Of a stretch of DNA of 64,000 bases, positions 1 through 8,253 are shown piece after piece. A program made the translations under genes and the position numbers. The notes beneath the pieces were generated by a model that was not told the origin of the DNA, did no database searches, and worked only from the letters and a program-made list of their open reading frames with translations. Location of the stretch: positions 124,001 to 188,000 of the forward strand of contig VGCI01000002.1 in assembly GCA_016870095.1 (NCBI GenBank), written 5' to 3'. This DNA comes from Alphaproteobacteria bacterium (GTDB taxonomy: Bacteria; Pseudomonadota; Alphaproteobacteria; Paracaedibacterales; VGCI01). Position 1 is the first letter of the stretch; each line of letters starts with the position of its first letter.

Positions 1-1492
1 GATCATGGCTTACAAACAAAATTGTCCCTTTAAAATCCGCTAATGTTGAAGCCAAAATATCAGCGCTGGCCATATCTAAGTGGTTTGTTGGTTCATCAAG
101 AATCAGGAAGTTGGCTTGTTTCGCAAGTAAGCAACATAAACTGACGCGATTCTTTTCACCTCCTGACAGAACACTCACTTTTTTAAATACATCGTCCTTC
201 TGCAGTAGGAATTGGCCAAGTAAACTGCGCACATTTTGCTCGGTAAGTTCTCTGTTGGCTTCTGTCACACTTTCCAATGCCGTTGCATTGGGTTTCAAAC
301 CATCCAAGTGATTTTGAGCGTGATACCCAAGCATCACATTATGACCAAATTCCAGTACACCATCAAGAAGCGGGAGACTGTTTGCTAAAGTTTTTACTAA
401 AGTAGATTTTCCCACACCATTCGCACCAATAATAGCAATGCGTTGACCTCTTTGAATGGATAAGCTTAAATTCCGCGCAATGGGGGACGCATATCCAACG
501 GTTGCTTTTTGCAATTTAAGAACATCTTTGCCACTTGCTGCAGCAATTTTTAAACTTGCTGAAATAACTCTCTGGGCTTTGGGAAGATTCAACGCATTTT
601 CGACTTCTCGCAATTTCTCAATTTGTTTGACACGACTTTGGGCTTGCGCAGCTTTAGCAGCCGAGGCGCCAAATCGATCAACGAATTTCTGAAGATGAGC
701 TTGCTTTTGCTGCAATCCTTTAGCTTGTGCCTCTGTTTGCAAACTTGCCAATTCATATTGAGTTAAAAATTGATCATAGTTGCCAACATAAGGCGTTAAT
801 GAGCCATGGGCCAAATGAAGAGTAATGGACGATAGCCGATTCAATAAAGCTCTATCGTGAGATACAAATAAAAGTGTCCCCTCAAAGCTTTGCAAAAAGC
901 TCTCTAGCCAAACCAAACTTGGCAAGTCTAAGTGGTTCGTTGGTTCATCGAGAATCAAGAAATTCGGGTTGTTTACGAGAATTTTGGCAAGTTCAAGGCG
1001 CATACGCCATCCCCCGGAAAGCTCAAGAGGAGATTGGTCAAATTGTTCGAGGGAAAAACCCAAACCGACTAAATATTTTTTTGCATCAGATTCAACTTCA
1101 TAACCCTTTAAGGCTTGAAATTCCGCCTCAGCTTTATCATAGGCTTCGTAAAGTTCATCTGTATAGGATGCTTCCATTTCTGCCAGATATCTATCGCGCA
1201 CCAATCCAACAGCTTTAACGCGGACAGCTCCTTCAAGGCACTCAGCCAAAACCGTAGATGCTGGATAAGAGCTAGGTTCCTGAGGCAAATATCCCAAAAC
1301 CAAACCTTTAGGTCTAATGATCGTTCCTTCATCCGCCTCGTCTAAGCCACATAAAATATTCAATAATGTTGACTTGCCTGCACCATTATCACCTACCAGG
1401 GCAATATGCTCTCCTTGGGGAAAATGATATGAGACATCATCAAGGACAGATTTGCCGCCCAAACGTTTTACAAGATTTTGAATATAAATCAT
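1..1492 (-). CDS. ABC-F family ATPase, YheS-type (partial, C-terminus off window)
   Basis: The open frame starts at the ATG at 1492 and stays open to the left edge, so about 497 residues are visible and the C-terminus is missing. There are two ABC cassettes and no membrane domain, which defines the ABC-F class of ribosome-associated or translation-factor ATPases. Cassette 1 has Walker A GDNGAGKST (residues 34-42), signature LSGGWRMR and Walker B LILDEPTNHLD. The linker (FVDRFGASAAKAAQAQSR) resembles that of YheS, which is about 637 residues in E. coli. Cassette 2 has GANGVGKST, LSGGEKNR and a second LILDEPTNHLD, and the frame is cut at the following FVSHD switch motif. The class is certain; the YheS assignment rests on the linker and is inferred. 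Confidence 0.9.
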   Translation of the reverse strand, partial: MIYIQNLVKRLGGKSVLDDVSYHFPQGEHIALVGDNGAGKSTLLNILCGLDEADEGTIIRPKGLVLGYLPQEPSSYPASTVLAECLEGAVRVKAVGLVRDRYLAEMEASYTDELYEAYDKAEAEFQALKGYEVESDAKKYLVGLGFSLEQFDQSPLELSGGWRMRLELAKILVNNPNFLILDEPTNHLDLPSLVWLESFLQSFEGTLLFVSHDRALLNRLSSITLHLAHGSLTPYVGNYDQFLTQYELASLQTEAQAKGLQQKQAHLQKFVDRFGASAAKAAQAQSRVKQIEKLREVENALNLPKAQRVISASLKIAAASGKDVLKLQKATVGYASPIARNLSLSIQRGQRIAIIGANGVGKSTLVKTLANSLPLLDGVLEFGHNVMLGYHAQNHLDGLKPNATALESVTEANRELTEQNVRSLLGQFLLQKDDVFKKVSVLSGGEKNRVSLCCLLAKQANFLILDEPTNHLDMASADILASTLADFKGTILFVSHD

Positions 1493-1593
1493 AATACAAT
1501 TCCTGAAAGAACACTCTTTGCTCTTAGAGTAAAGCCTAGCAAAGAGGGAGTTATTCAATTTTAGTGGGTATACCGAAATAATCGATTATTTAG

Positions 1594-1619
1594 GCACACG
1601 GTGTTTTTCAGCCGTGTGC
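1594..1619. repeat. 8-bp hairpin GCACACGG/CCGTGTGC
   Basis: The arms at 1594-1601 and 1612-1619 are perfectly complementary around a 10-nt loop that contains TTTTT. No T-tract follows the stem on either strand, so a standard intrinsic terminator is unlikely. It could be a REP-like element or a structure in the leader of the ABC-F transcript. Confidence 0.4.
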
Positions 1620-1905
1620 GAGCCTATCTTGCGATGACATAAACTCGGCGGAACATCATATATTTCCTACTTTCACACAATTACATTACCTTTTATGTGG
1701 GTTTCTTTTAAAATTTGTCAAGAGGAGGCAGAAATTTTGGCATAAATAGTACCTTAACAATTTAATAAAATTAAGAGGTTTTAGGGTTTTAAAAAATTGG
1801 TCGCGGATTGCAGGCTCCGCGTAGCCTCTAGATTTACTTTTTTCTACATCCATTTCGTCTTAACATTTTGAATTTAAGATATAGAATTCAGTTTTTCTGA
1901 TTGCT

Positions 1906-1962
1906 AAAACTTATTGTTACTTCCCTTCATCCTACTCAAAATTAGGGGTAGAAATAAGTTTT
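1906..1962 (-). terminator. Possible terminator or structured RNA downstream of the LuxR-type gene
   Basis: AAAACTTATT (1906-1915) pairs perfectly with AATAAGTTTT (1953-1962). On the minus strand the hairpin lies 73 bp past the stop codon of the LuxR-type gene and the 3' arm ends in TTTT. The stem is AT-rich and the spacer is 37 nt, so the terminator reading is tentative. Confidence 0.3.
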
Positions 1963-2034
1963 CAACACAATAAGCACTATGGGGTGAATTGGAAAAAAAT
2001 GCTGTCAGTCTTAAATCCTACAATGAAAAGATAA

Positions 2035-2850
2035 TTAAACAACAATTTCCGGAATTTCATTCATTCCCAGTGTTAAATTAACCTGACCTTTAGACTCAAA
2101 AAGAAACGTAATATCTCGAGGATAATAGCCCGTTTTACGCTTAACGTTCGAAAGATATTTTTCCACTGTTTTATGTGAGACAGATAATATTCTTCCAATT
2201 TCTTTATAAGATTTTCCTTTTAAAAATAATTGTAATGAAAAAAATTCTAGAGCTGTCAAATATGTTTCGCCAGAGATTCCTTTTGTTAAATATTGGCCCT
2301 TAAGCCCTCCCAAACATATTTCTTGAGGATTGTGAAAGTTTTGATGAGATGGTATCAACAGGGGGTGTTCAATAACTTGCTTGATAATATTTTTTCCAAC
2401 CCGCACGAAATGATCTGAAAACGTCTCGAAACCCGACAAACAACTTATATAAGAAGAGGCTGTTAAGGGAGCCGTATTGGAATCTGCAAAACCAAACATT
2501 TCGAAATAATCATGATAGCGTCTCACAAGGGAAAAGCCACTTCCTAATCCGTGTTTTTGAGCTAATGCGATAACCTCTTTTGGATATTTATCATTCCACC
2601 AATATGAATAAGTTTGCAAAGATTTATACTCTTCGCCAAATCCAAGACTAATAGGCAGTCCCTTTTCTAACAAATCTAGAAAGAAGTCCCCATGAGAGAA
2701 GAGGGCGCTAACAGAACCATCTAGAGATCCTCTAAGATAAATAAAATATTTAATCCCGGTATTGAAAAACAGATCTTTGACAATGAATTTCACTTGATCC
2801 GTAAATGAGCGTGAAAAAGAAATATTTTCAAAGAATGGATTTGTAGACAT
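2035..2850 (-). CDS. LuxR-type transcriptional regulator (downstream copy of a tandem pair)
   Basis: This is a 271-residue protein with a C-terminal LuxR/FixJ-type helix-turn-helix (about residues 195-250). It includes a TALEFFSLQLFLKGKSYKEI segment followed by a recognition helix with SHKTVEKYLSNVKRKTG. The roughly 190-residue N-terminal part has no receiver phosphoacceptor signature. It is probably a small-molecule or orphan sensory domain loosely like the autoinducer-binding class, but I cannot name it. A paralogue lies 91 bp upstream on the same strand with the same layout, so the pair probably arose by tandem duplication. No LuxI-type synthase is in the window. DNA binding is confident; ligand and targets are unknown. 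Confidence 0.8.
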   Translation of the reverse strand: MSTNPFFENISFSRSFTDQVKFIVKDLFFNTGIKYFIYLRGSLDGSVSALFSHGDFFLDLLEKGLPISLGFGEEYKSLQTYSYWWNDKYPKEVIALAQKHGLGSGFSLVRRYHDYFEMFGFADSNTAPLTASSYISCLSGFETFSDHFVRVGKNIIKQVIEHPLLIPSHQNFHNPQEICLGGLKGQYLTKGISGETYLTALEFFSLQLFLKGKSYKEIGRILSVSHKTVEKYLSNVKRKTGYYPRDITFLFESKGQVNLTLGMNEIPEIVV

Positions 2851-2941
2851 TAAGAACCTTTCAACAAATCTATGACTCTCAGCAGTCAGAATAAAAGCTC
2901 CCTATTATTCGACTTTATAGTCCTGGTTTGTAACCTTAATA

Positions 2942-3700
2942 TCAGGCTGCCGCCATTTTGAATGACTTTACAAAAAGCTCATCAAATGTCAGACCTGTTC
3001 GTCTCTTGAGCCGGGCAAGATGTGTTTCTACCGTTCGAGGAGACATTGAAAGATTTGATCCAATATCCTTATACGATTTACCCTCTCGTAGTAATTGCAT
3101 ACATAAAAGTTCATAAGTGGTAATATAATCTTTGTACCCAGACCCAAGATCAATTCTCCCCGACCGCTCCGGTAAATAGAGTAATTCTGGTCGAATTGTT
3201 AGATTAATCACAGGAACAATATAACGCTCCCTTTCCATTTGCTTAATAAGGTGCTCTGCCATTTTTGGAAATTTTTCCATAAAAATTTTAAGATCATTAA
3301 AATTCTTTAAATGCCAAGAAACGGGAGAAGGATGGAATTCAGACATGGCCAAGGCATAGCAATCATAGTAATCTTTGTGACGATCAAAAATGGATACTCC
3401 ATGATGGAGATAGTGTTTATCTCGCGTTAAAAAAATAAGGTCTTGGGGTAAAAATTCATCCCAGAAATAAACCAATATTTTTTGAAGAGAAATGGGATCC
3501 TTATAGGGAACTACCCTTTTTGTATTTTCTATAAAATCGAGTAAAAATGATGAATTGTTTGATAATATAATGGAAGAACCATCTTTAAAATTTCTGCGAA
3601 AATGAAAGTAAGAATAACCGAGGTTTAAAATAAAAGGTTCAGCAATTTTTCTGACTTCTTCGTCATATTTGAAAAATGTATATAAATTTTCGCAAAGCAT
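2942..3700 (-). CDS. LuxR-type transcriptional regulator (upstream copy of a tandem pair)
   Basis: This is a 252-residue protein. Its C-terminal LuxR-type helix-turn-helix (about residues 190-240) contains TTYELLCMQLLREGKSYKDI and a recognition helix with SPRTVETHLARLKRRTG. The N-terminal region is weakly similar in layout to the next gene downstream: both share a YFHFRRN or YFIYLRG-like segment near residue 35 and a HKDYYD or YHDYFE-like segment near residue 110. No receiver or PAS motif is visible. It is transcribed away from crcB, and the intervening region holds a dyad that could be an operator. The family assignment rests on the DNA-binding domain; the inducing signal is unknown. Confidence 0.8.
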   Translation of the reverse strand: MLCENLYTFFKYDEEVRKIAEPFILNLGYSYFHFRRNFKDGSSIILSNNSSFLLDFIENTKRVVPYKDPISLQKILVYFWDEFLPQDLIFLTRDKHYLHHGVSIFDRHKDYYDCYALAMSEFHPSPVSWHLKNFNDLKIFMEKFPKMAEHLIKQMERERYIVPVINLTIRPELLYLPERSGRIDLGSGYKDYITTYELLCMQLLREGKSYKDIGSNLSMSPRTVETHLARLKRRTGLTFDELFVKSFKMAAA

Positions 3701-3840
3701 TAATACGACCTAACTTTATTCTTATTTTTGAATCTTGATCAAAGGAAGTGTGACTGTCCACATAGCCAAGCATTATCAATTATATTTTATACAAATTCTC
3801 CTCAACCTTAGACTTAGCATAGGCTCAATTTAAGATTGTA

Positions 3841-3901
3841 AGGCATTTACCCTACGGCTTCAAATCTTCCGTAGTTATAACAACTGACAACTAAAATGCC
3901 T
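3841..3901 (+). promoter_or_regulatory. Nested inverted repeats upstream of crcB (possible structured leader or operator)
   Basis: The outer arms AGGCATTT (3841-3848) and AAATGCCT (3894-3901) enclose a second perfect dyad, CTACGG (3852-3857) and CCGTAG (3869-3874). As RNA this would form a stem with an inner hairpin ending 80 nt before the crcB start codon. It does not match the fluoride riboswitch consensus as I know it. Alternatively the inner dyad may be an operator for the divergent LuxR-type gene. Confidence 0.4.
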
Positions 3902-3981
3902 ACCTTGAACAACACCCATTGACGCCCCTATAAAATTTTTGTGATCCTTGAGAAGAAATCAATATTGTTCTTAAGGTTATC

Positions 3982-4383
3982 ATGATCACGACTTACGTCG
4001 CCATTGGAATTGGGGGAGCTCTGGGAACCATGTCTAGATATAGCTTGGGAAGGGCCTTACCAAGGAATATATTGACTCACTTCCCTTTACAAATTTTTCT
4101 CGTCAATGCATTGGGGTGTTTTTTAATGGGAATTATCATTGAATATATGGCTCTAAAATGGTCACCTTCTTTTGCAGTCAAATCTTTTATAACAACTGGT
4201 TTTCTAGGTGGATTTACTACATTTTCAGCTTTTACTCTTGAATTTGCTTTGTTGATTGATAAAGATCTTCCCTACCAAGCAATCATTTATGCTGTTTCAA
4301 GTGTAATGGTAAACATCCTTTGTTTTTTTGTAGGTATTCGCCTAGTACGTTTCATCTTTTCTTTAAATTTGCCGATACCCTAA
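3982..4383 (+). CDS. crcB: Fluoride ion channel CrcB/Fluc
   Basis: At 133 residues the length fits the small Fluc channels, which export cytoplasmic fluoride as dimers in the inner membrane. There are four predicted membrane segments. The family motifs are present: an N-terminal GGALGTMSRYSLGR segment (about residues 11-24) and the signature GFLGGFTTFSAFTLE (about residues 73-87), whose polar and phenylalanine residues line the fluoride pathway. The gene stands alone, divergent from the LuxR-type pair, with a possible structured leader 80 nt upstream. Confidence 0.93.
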   Translation: MITTYVAIGIGGALGTMSRYSLGRALPRNILTHFPLQIFLVNALGCFLMGIIIEYMALKWSPSFAVKSFITTGFLGGFTTFSAFTLEFALLIDKDLPYQAIIYAVSSVMVNILCFFVGIRLVRFIFSLNLPIP

Positions 4384-4784
4384 TAAATTTTTATAAAAAA
4401 AGGAGCAGATCCTTATAGCAAATTTAAATTAAAATAAAATATATATTCGACCTATGACTTTCAGCTACCAAGATGGTAATAAATACTATGCGATTGAATA
4501 AGATCGACGAAAATAAATTAGAACAAATAAAACCAATTCCTCTATTAAAAATATTGACTACAAACCTGGCGAAAAAGCCAATGCCCTCATACGCCTAACT
4601 ATCGAGGCGCTTAAAGCTAAATTGTGGGCTGTTAAACTTACTCACAGTTCTCATTAAAAGTTGTGAGCGATTGTTAGTTTGCCTGTCCCCGCCAAACCAA
4701 TTAAATACAATACAATAGGTGGGTAGTTTTTTATGTCCATTATATTCCTCCAAGACAAAGCGAGCGAGGCGGATAAAAGAGGAT
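4384..4784. other. Gene-poor interval between crcB and the Cys-rich protein gene
   Basis: The interval holds a decayed frame (4454-4657) and otherwise AT-rich sequence. I found no hairpin with a T-tract that would terminate crcB convincingly. Confidence 0.4.
4454..4657 (+). pseudogene. Possible decayed small gene with two in-frame stops
   Basis: Starting from ATG at 4454, one frame runs to TAA at 4655-4657 and is interrupted only by TAA at 4499-4501 and 4514-4516. Between and after the stops the translation looks protein-like, for example NIDYKPGEKANALIRLTIE and then ALKAKLWAVKLTHSSH. I do not recognise the family. It may be the end of a degraded gene; chance openness over 46 codons cannot be excluded. 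Confidence 0.3.
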
Positions 4785-5555
4785 TTATCCCCCTTCTCCT
4801 TCGCTAGCTTTTAGCATTTTCTCAGCTTCATCTAAGGAAGATTTGACGGAAGTAGAAACAGAATTTTTTGGTTTGAAGTCCTCAATGGGTTGGGGTACAT
4901 CTGAGAGTGCTTCTTCACTCCCCATGGTCACTTCTTCTGTTTCTGGATCTGCTTGCTTTAAGGGATCTGCACATTGTTTTGTCGTTGAATCTGGACATAT
5001 CAAATGACAATTATTGGCCACTTGTTCATCCAAACAATGTTTTTTTGTACAAGCGGCTTTGCAAAATTTTTTCAATTTATCAAGTGACGCACATATTTTG
5101 CCCGAAGGTAAGTGGAACCATTTTTTATGGAACTCTTCCCCTTGACGAAATCCTTCTAATAACTTTGCTCGCTTTCTTTTGGCTTTTTCTTCTTTAGCAA
5201 TTTCCGCCTTAGTTTTCTTTTTTTTACTATCGCTCGGAGACTGCAGTTGAGAACGAACGGGGGGAGCCTCATCTTCATCGGAAGTCATTTCCTCGTCGTC
5301 ATCTAAATCGGGATCATCTTCACCCATTATTGGATTTTCTTTTTTCTTTAGGGGTGGTTTGGATGAAGGTTTTGCCTGTAGCTTAACCGCAGTAGCAGGA
5401 ATTAATTTATTAACTTTTGCTCTTTGCGTTATATATTGGACCTGGTCAGTTTGTGCCGTACACTCTATTGCGCCCAATAAAAAAGACACGAGTGTCAGCA
5501 CCATAAAACTTAGTCGTATTTTCGAGGCCTGCATATAAATAGTCCCATTCCTCAT
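4785..5555 (-). CDS. Secreted, charged and cysteine-rich hypothetical protein
   Basis: I do not recognise this protein. ATG codons exist at 5555 and 5534; the latter gives a cleaner signal peptide (MQASKIRLSFMVL, then a hydrophobic core ending near ECTAQ). The mature part has a highly acidic block (DDPDLDDDEE) followed by a lysine-rich block (KKKKTKAEIAKEEKAKRKRA). A compact domain follows with eight cysteines in about 45 residues, including KFCKAACTKKHC and NCHLIC. The acidic tail is about 70 residues. The cysteine spacing suggests disulfide bonds in the periplasm or outside the cell, which fits the DsbB encoded elsewhere in the window. It is monocistronic and divergent from hemC. Confidence 0.65.
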   Translation of the reverse strand: MRNGTIYMQASKIRLSFMVLTLVSFLLGAIECTAQTDQVQYITQRAKVNKLIPATAVKLQAKPSSKPPLKKKENPIMGEDDPDLDDDEEMTSDEDEAPPVRSQLQSPSDSKKKKTKAEIAKEEKAKRKRAKLLEGFRQGEEFHKKWFHLPSGKICASLDKLKKFCKAACTKKHCLDEQVANNCHLICPDSTTKQCADPLKQADPETEEVTMGSEEALSDVPQPIEDFKPKNSVSTSVKSSLDEAEKMLKASEGEGG

Positions 5556-5711
5556 CAAAACTCAATTAGCCATAATAATAACGAAATTATATCCTTATCA
5601 AAAGAATAAACGAGAAAACGTGGGATATCAATCTCGGAAAATAGGCTCTTCTCTTGCAGCATTCCATCACATTCAGTATATATCGAGATACAATCACAAG
5701 AGGAAAATATA

Positions 5712-6659
5712 ATGAACTCATCTCTTCTTACTCCTCTTCGCATTGGCACGCGAGGCAGTCCTCTTGCCCTCACACAAGCAAATATTGTTTTGAATTTATT
5801 AAAAGAGGTGCATCCAACAGATCCCGCTATTCAAAATGCTGTTTTAATTACTGTGACCACAACAGGAGATCGCATCCGAGACCGACCCCTTTCTGAAATT
5901 GGGGGTAAAGGATTGTTTTCTAAAGAACTTGAGCTATCCTTACAGGCCAATGAAATTGATTGTGTCGTTCATAGTTTAAAAGATATGGAAACAGTTCAAT
6001 CCAGTGATTTGACATTGTGTGCATTTTTAAATAGAGAAGATGCCCGAGATATTTTGCTTAGCCCCAGAGCCTCTTGCTTAAAAACTCTCGCTCCCGGGAG
6101 CATCGTTGGCACATGTGCACCCCGCCGCGTTGCTCAAATATTACACCATCGACCCGATCTTCACTGCATTCCTCTGCGTGGCAACGTCGACACACGTATC
6201 CGCAAACTTCATGAGGGAGGAATGGATGCAATTATACTTGCCTTAGCTGGCTTGAAGCTTTTAGGGCGCGAAGATGAAGCCACATATATTTTTTCCGAAC
6301 AAGAAATTCTCCCCGCAATCGGTCAGGGCGTCTTAACCCTTCAATGTCGGAAAAATGACACAGTTACGAAAAACTATCTAATGCCCCTCAATCATAAAGG
6401 TACTGAGCGTTGCGTGACTGCTGAACGCGCACTACTTTTCAGCCTGGGCGGGAATTGTCATACCCCTATCGGGGGTCATGCCACCATTCAAAAAGATGGT
6501 CACATTCGCTTAGATGCTCTCATTGCATCCCATTGTGGAACAACTGTATATAGGACAATCCAAATTGGTGAGGACGCCAATGATCTCGGCCAATCAACCG
6601 CCAAAATTTTGAAAGACATGGGTGGGCCTAGCTTTTGGAGTGATTTATGCATATCTTAA
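5712..6659 (+). CDS. hemC: Porphobilinogen deaminase (hydroxymethylbilane synthase)
   Basis: It joins four porphobilinogen molecules into hydroxymethylbilane in cytoplasmic heme synthesis. The 315 residues start with the family's RIGTRGSPLALTQA segment. The catalytic aspartate lies in VVHSLKDM (Asp91), and the dipyrromethane-cofactor cysteine is Cys249 in SLGGNCHTPIGG. The start codon at 5712 is preceded by AGAGGA. It is first in the hemC-hemD-mitofilin-like-hemY operon and overlaps hemD by 13 bp, suggesting translational coupling. Confidence 0.96.
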   Translation: MNSSLLTPLRIGTRGSPLALTQANIVLNLLKEVHPTDPAIQNAVLITVTTTGDRIRDRPLSEIGGKGLFSKELELSLQANEIDCVVHSLKDMETVQSSDLTLCAFLNREDARDILLSPRASCLKTLAPGSIVGTCAPRRVAQILHHRPDLHCIPLRGNVDTRIRKLHEGGMDAIILALAGLKLLGREDEATYIFSEQEILPAIGQGVLTLQCRKNDTVTKNYLMPLNHKGTERCVTAERALLFSLGGNCHTPIGGHATIQKDGHIRLDALIASHCGTTVYRTIQIGEDANDLGQSTAKILKDMGGPSFWSDLCIS

Positions 6660-7369
6660 TCACCCGACCCCAAGAAAGTTCTTCTGCTCTTCAAGACAAA
6701 CTTCAACGCCTCGGTCATCACGTCATAAACGACCCGTTGATTCATATTGTCCCGCGAAACCCAAAAATCATCTTCGAATCTCTCCCCCCATCTTTTGAGG
6801 CGATTGTCACCACATCTCAACAGGCGATAATTTGTTTGTCAAAAATAATAGAACGTCGCGACTTTCCCCTTTGGTGTGTCGGAATTGAGTCCGCTAAAGT
6901 TGCCCAAGATTTAGGATTTCAAAATATCCACTGGGCTGAAGGTTCCGCTCAAAATTTATTGACTCAATTGCTAATAAGCATCACACCGAATTCTCCTCAT
7001 CCCATAATTCACTTATCTGGCGATGTGATTCGCTTAGATATTGCAAAGTCTCTACAAGAACAAGGGGTACAAGCCCAAAGAATTATTGTTTATTCAACAC
7101 AAGAGGCAACAGCTTTCAGCACGGAAACGAAAAATGCCTTGGAGACATCGATTCTAGATGCTGTGCTTTTCTATTCGCCCCGTACAGCACATATTTTTCA
7201 AAATTTGTGTCAAGCGAGTCAACTTGAAAAGTTCTGTCACTCCATTAAAGCCGTATGTTTAAGTGATGCCATTAAAACGGTAATTGGCAAATTACCTTGG
7301 CAAAATATTCAAGTTGCAAAAAAAACAACAACAGACGATTTACTAATTGCGCTGATGATGGCAGACTAA
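6647..7369 (+). CDS. hemD: Uroporphyrinogen-III synthase
   Basis: This 240-residue protein follows hemC with a 13-bp overlap. It cyclises hydroxymethylbilane with inversion of ring D to give uroporphyrinogen III. The family diverges strongly in sequence. Supporting signs are the N-terminal ITRPQESSSALQDKLQRLGH, the central VYSTQEAT, the FYSPRTAHIF segment and the C-terminal TTDDLLIAL, together with the gene context. The function is assigned by context plus these motifs. Confidence 0.9.
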   Translation: MHILITRPQESSSALQDKLQRLGHHVINDPLIHIVPRNPKIIFESLPPSFEAIVTTSQQAIICLSKIIERRDFPLWCVGIESAKVAQDLGFQNIHWAEGSAQNLLTQLLISITPNSPHPIIHLSGDVIRLDIAKSLQEQGVQAQRIIVYSTQEATAFSTETKNALETSILDAVLFYSPRTAHIFQNLCQASQLEKFCHSIKAVCLSDAIKTVIGKLPWQNIQVAKKTTTDDLLIALMMAD

Positions 7370-7401
7370 CGATGATTTTAGAATAACTTGTGGAGGTTTT
7401 T

Positions 7402-8253
7402 ATGAAAGAAAAAGGCCAACCCCCGATCAAAAAAGATGCAAGCGCTGCAGAGAGTACACCGTCCACATTGCGTCATCGTGGTTTTCATCGGTATTTGATC
7501 TCCTTTTGCATTATTCTGGCGACAGGTATTTTAGGCATGGCTATTTTCCTTCTTCCCGCCTCTGTCATGTCCAATAAGCCTAATATTCATGATTTTGCCC
7601 TTTTAAAGAATCAAACAGAAATACTTAATAATCGCGTTGATTCTTTAGAAGCAAAGAGTAAAGAACCCCTTTCCCCATCCTTAGAATCTGAGCGTCTTAA
7701 AGACTTTGACACGCGACTCTCATCTCTAACACAACAATTAGAGACGTTCAAAAACCAGCCAAAAGTTGAGGTAACAGCTCAAGAAATAGAACGAACGAAA
7801 AATCTTGATAAAGATATCCAACGCCTTGGTGAAAGTCAAAAAATCCTGAAGTCACATCTATTGTTTTGGCGATTGCGAACACAAATTTTATCAGGCGCCC
7901 CTTATACTTCTGAACTCAGTGATTTTAAAACCACGACACAAGAAATTAAAGACCTATCAATCCTTGAAAAATACGCCAATAAAGGGCTGCATGGTCTTAA
8001 AGAAGGTGAAAAGACCTCACAAACATTCCTTGAAAATACCAAAGGGTCCTGGTGGAGTCGGTTCAAAGCCATGGGAACTTCTTTTATTCGAATTGAGAAG
8101 ATTGACGAAACCGAATCCTTAACCCCTGAACCTTTCTCAGGACATCATGATATTGAAAACGCTCTCAATGAGATTGATCAAACATTGACCCACAAACTTA
8201 AAAATCTATCCTTATCCTCCTCTTCGACACCCCATTCTGGAGATCAGCTATGA
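7402..8253 (+). CDS. Mitofilin-like membrane-anchored coiled-coil protein of the heme operon
   Basis: The chosen ATG at 7402 has GGAGG five bases upstream; a GTG at 7390 lies within the ribosome-binding region and is unlikely. The 283-residue product has a cytoplasmic N-terminus, one membrane span (about residues 30-53) and a long charged, coiled-coil-prone domain with many Lys, Glu and Leu. Alphaproteobacteria carry a MICOS/Mic60-related (mitofilin) protein between hemD and hemY, and layout and position match that family. It probably shapes or tethers the inner membrane. The stop overlaps the hemY start (ATGA). Sequence similarity beyond layout was not testable here. Confidence 0.75.
   Translation: MKEKGQPPIKKDASAAESTPSTLRHRGFHRYLISFCIILATGILGMAIFLLPASVMSNKPNIHDFALLKNQTEILNNRVDSLEAKSKEPLSPSLESERLKDFDTRLSSLTQQLETFKNQPKVEVTAQEIERTKNLDKDIQRLGESQKILKSHLLFWRLRTQILSGAPYTSELSDFKTTTQEIKDLSILEKYANKGLHGLKEGEKTSQTFLENTKGSWWSRFKAMGTSFIRIEKIDETESLTPEPFSGHHDIENALNEIDQTLTHKLKNLSLSSSSTPHSGDQL

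Larger units (their letters stand above)
1493..2034. other. 542-bp gene-free interval with three inverted repeats
   Basis: I see no convincing reading frame on either strand. The interval contains a GCACACGG/CCGTGTGC hairpin (1594-1619), a CGCGGA/TCCGCG hairpin (1802-1821) and a 10-bp inverted repeat (1906-1962). It lies between the start of the ABC-F gene and the end of a LuxR-type gene, both on the minus strand, so it should hold the ABC-F promoter and possibly the terminator of the regulator. Confidence 0.5.

Noticed and set aside
3841-3981. Fluoride riboswitch before crcB
   Set aside because: The conserved riboswitch core as I know it is not present; only generic inverted repeats are seen.
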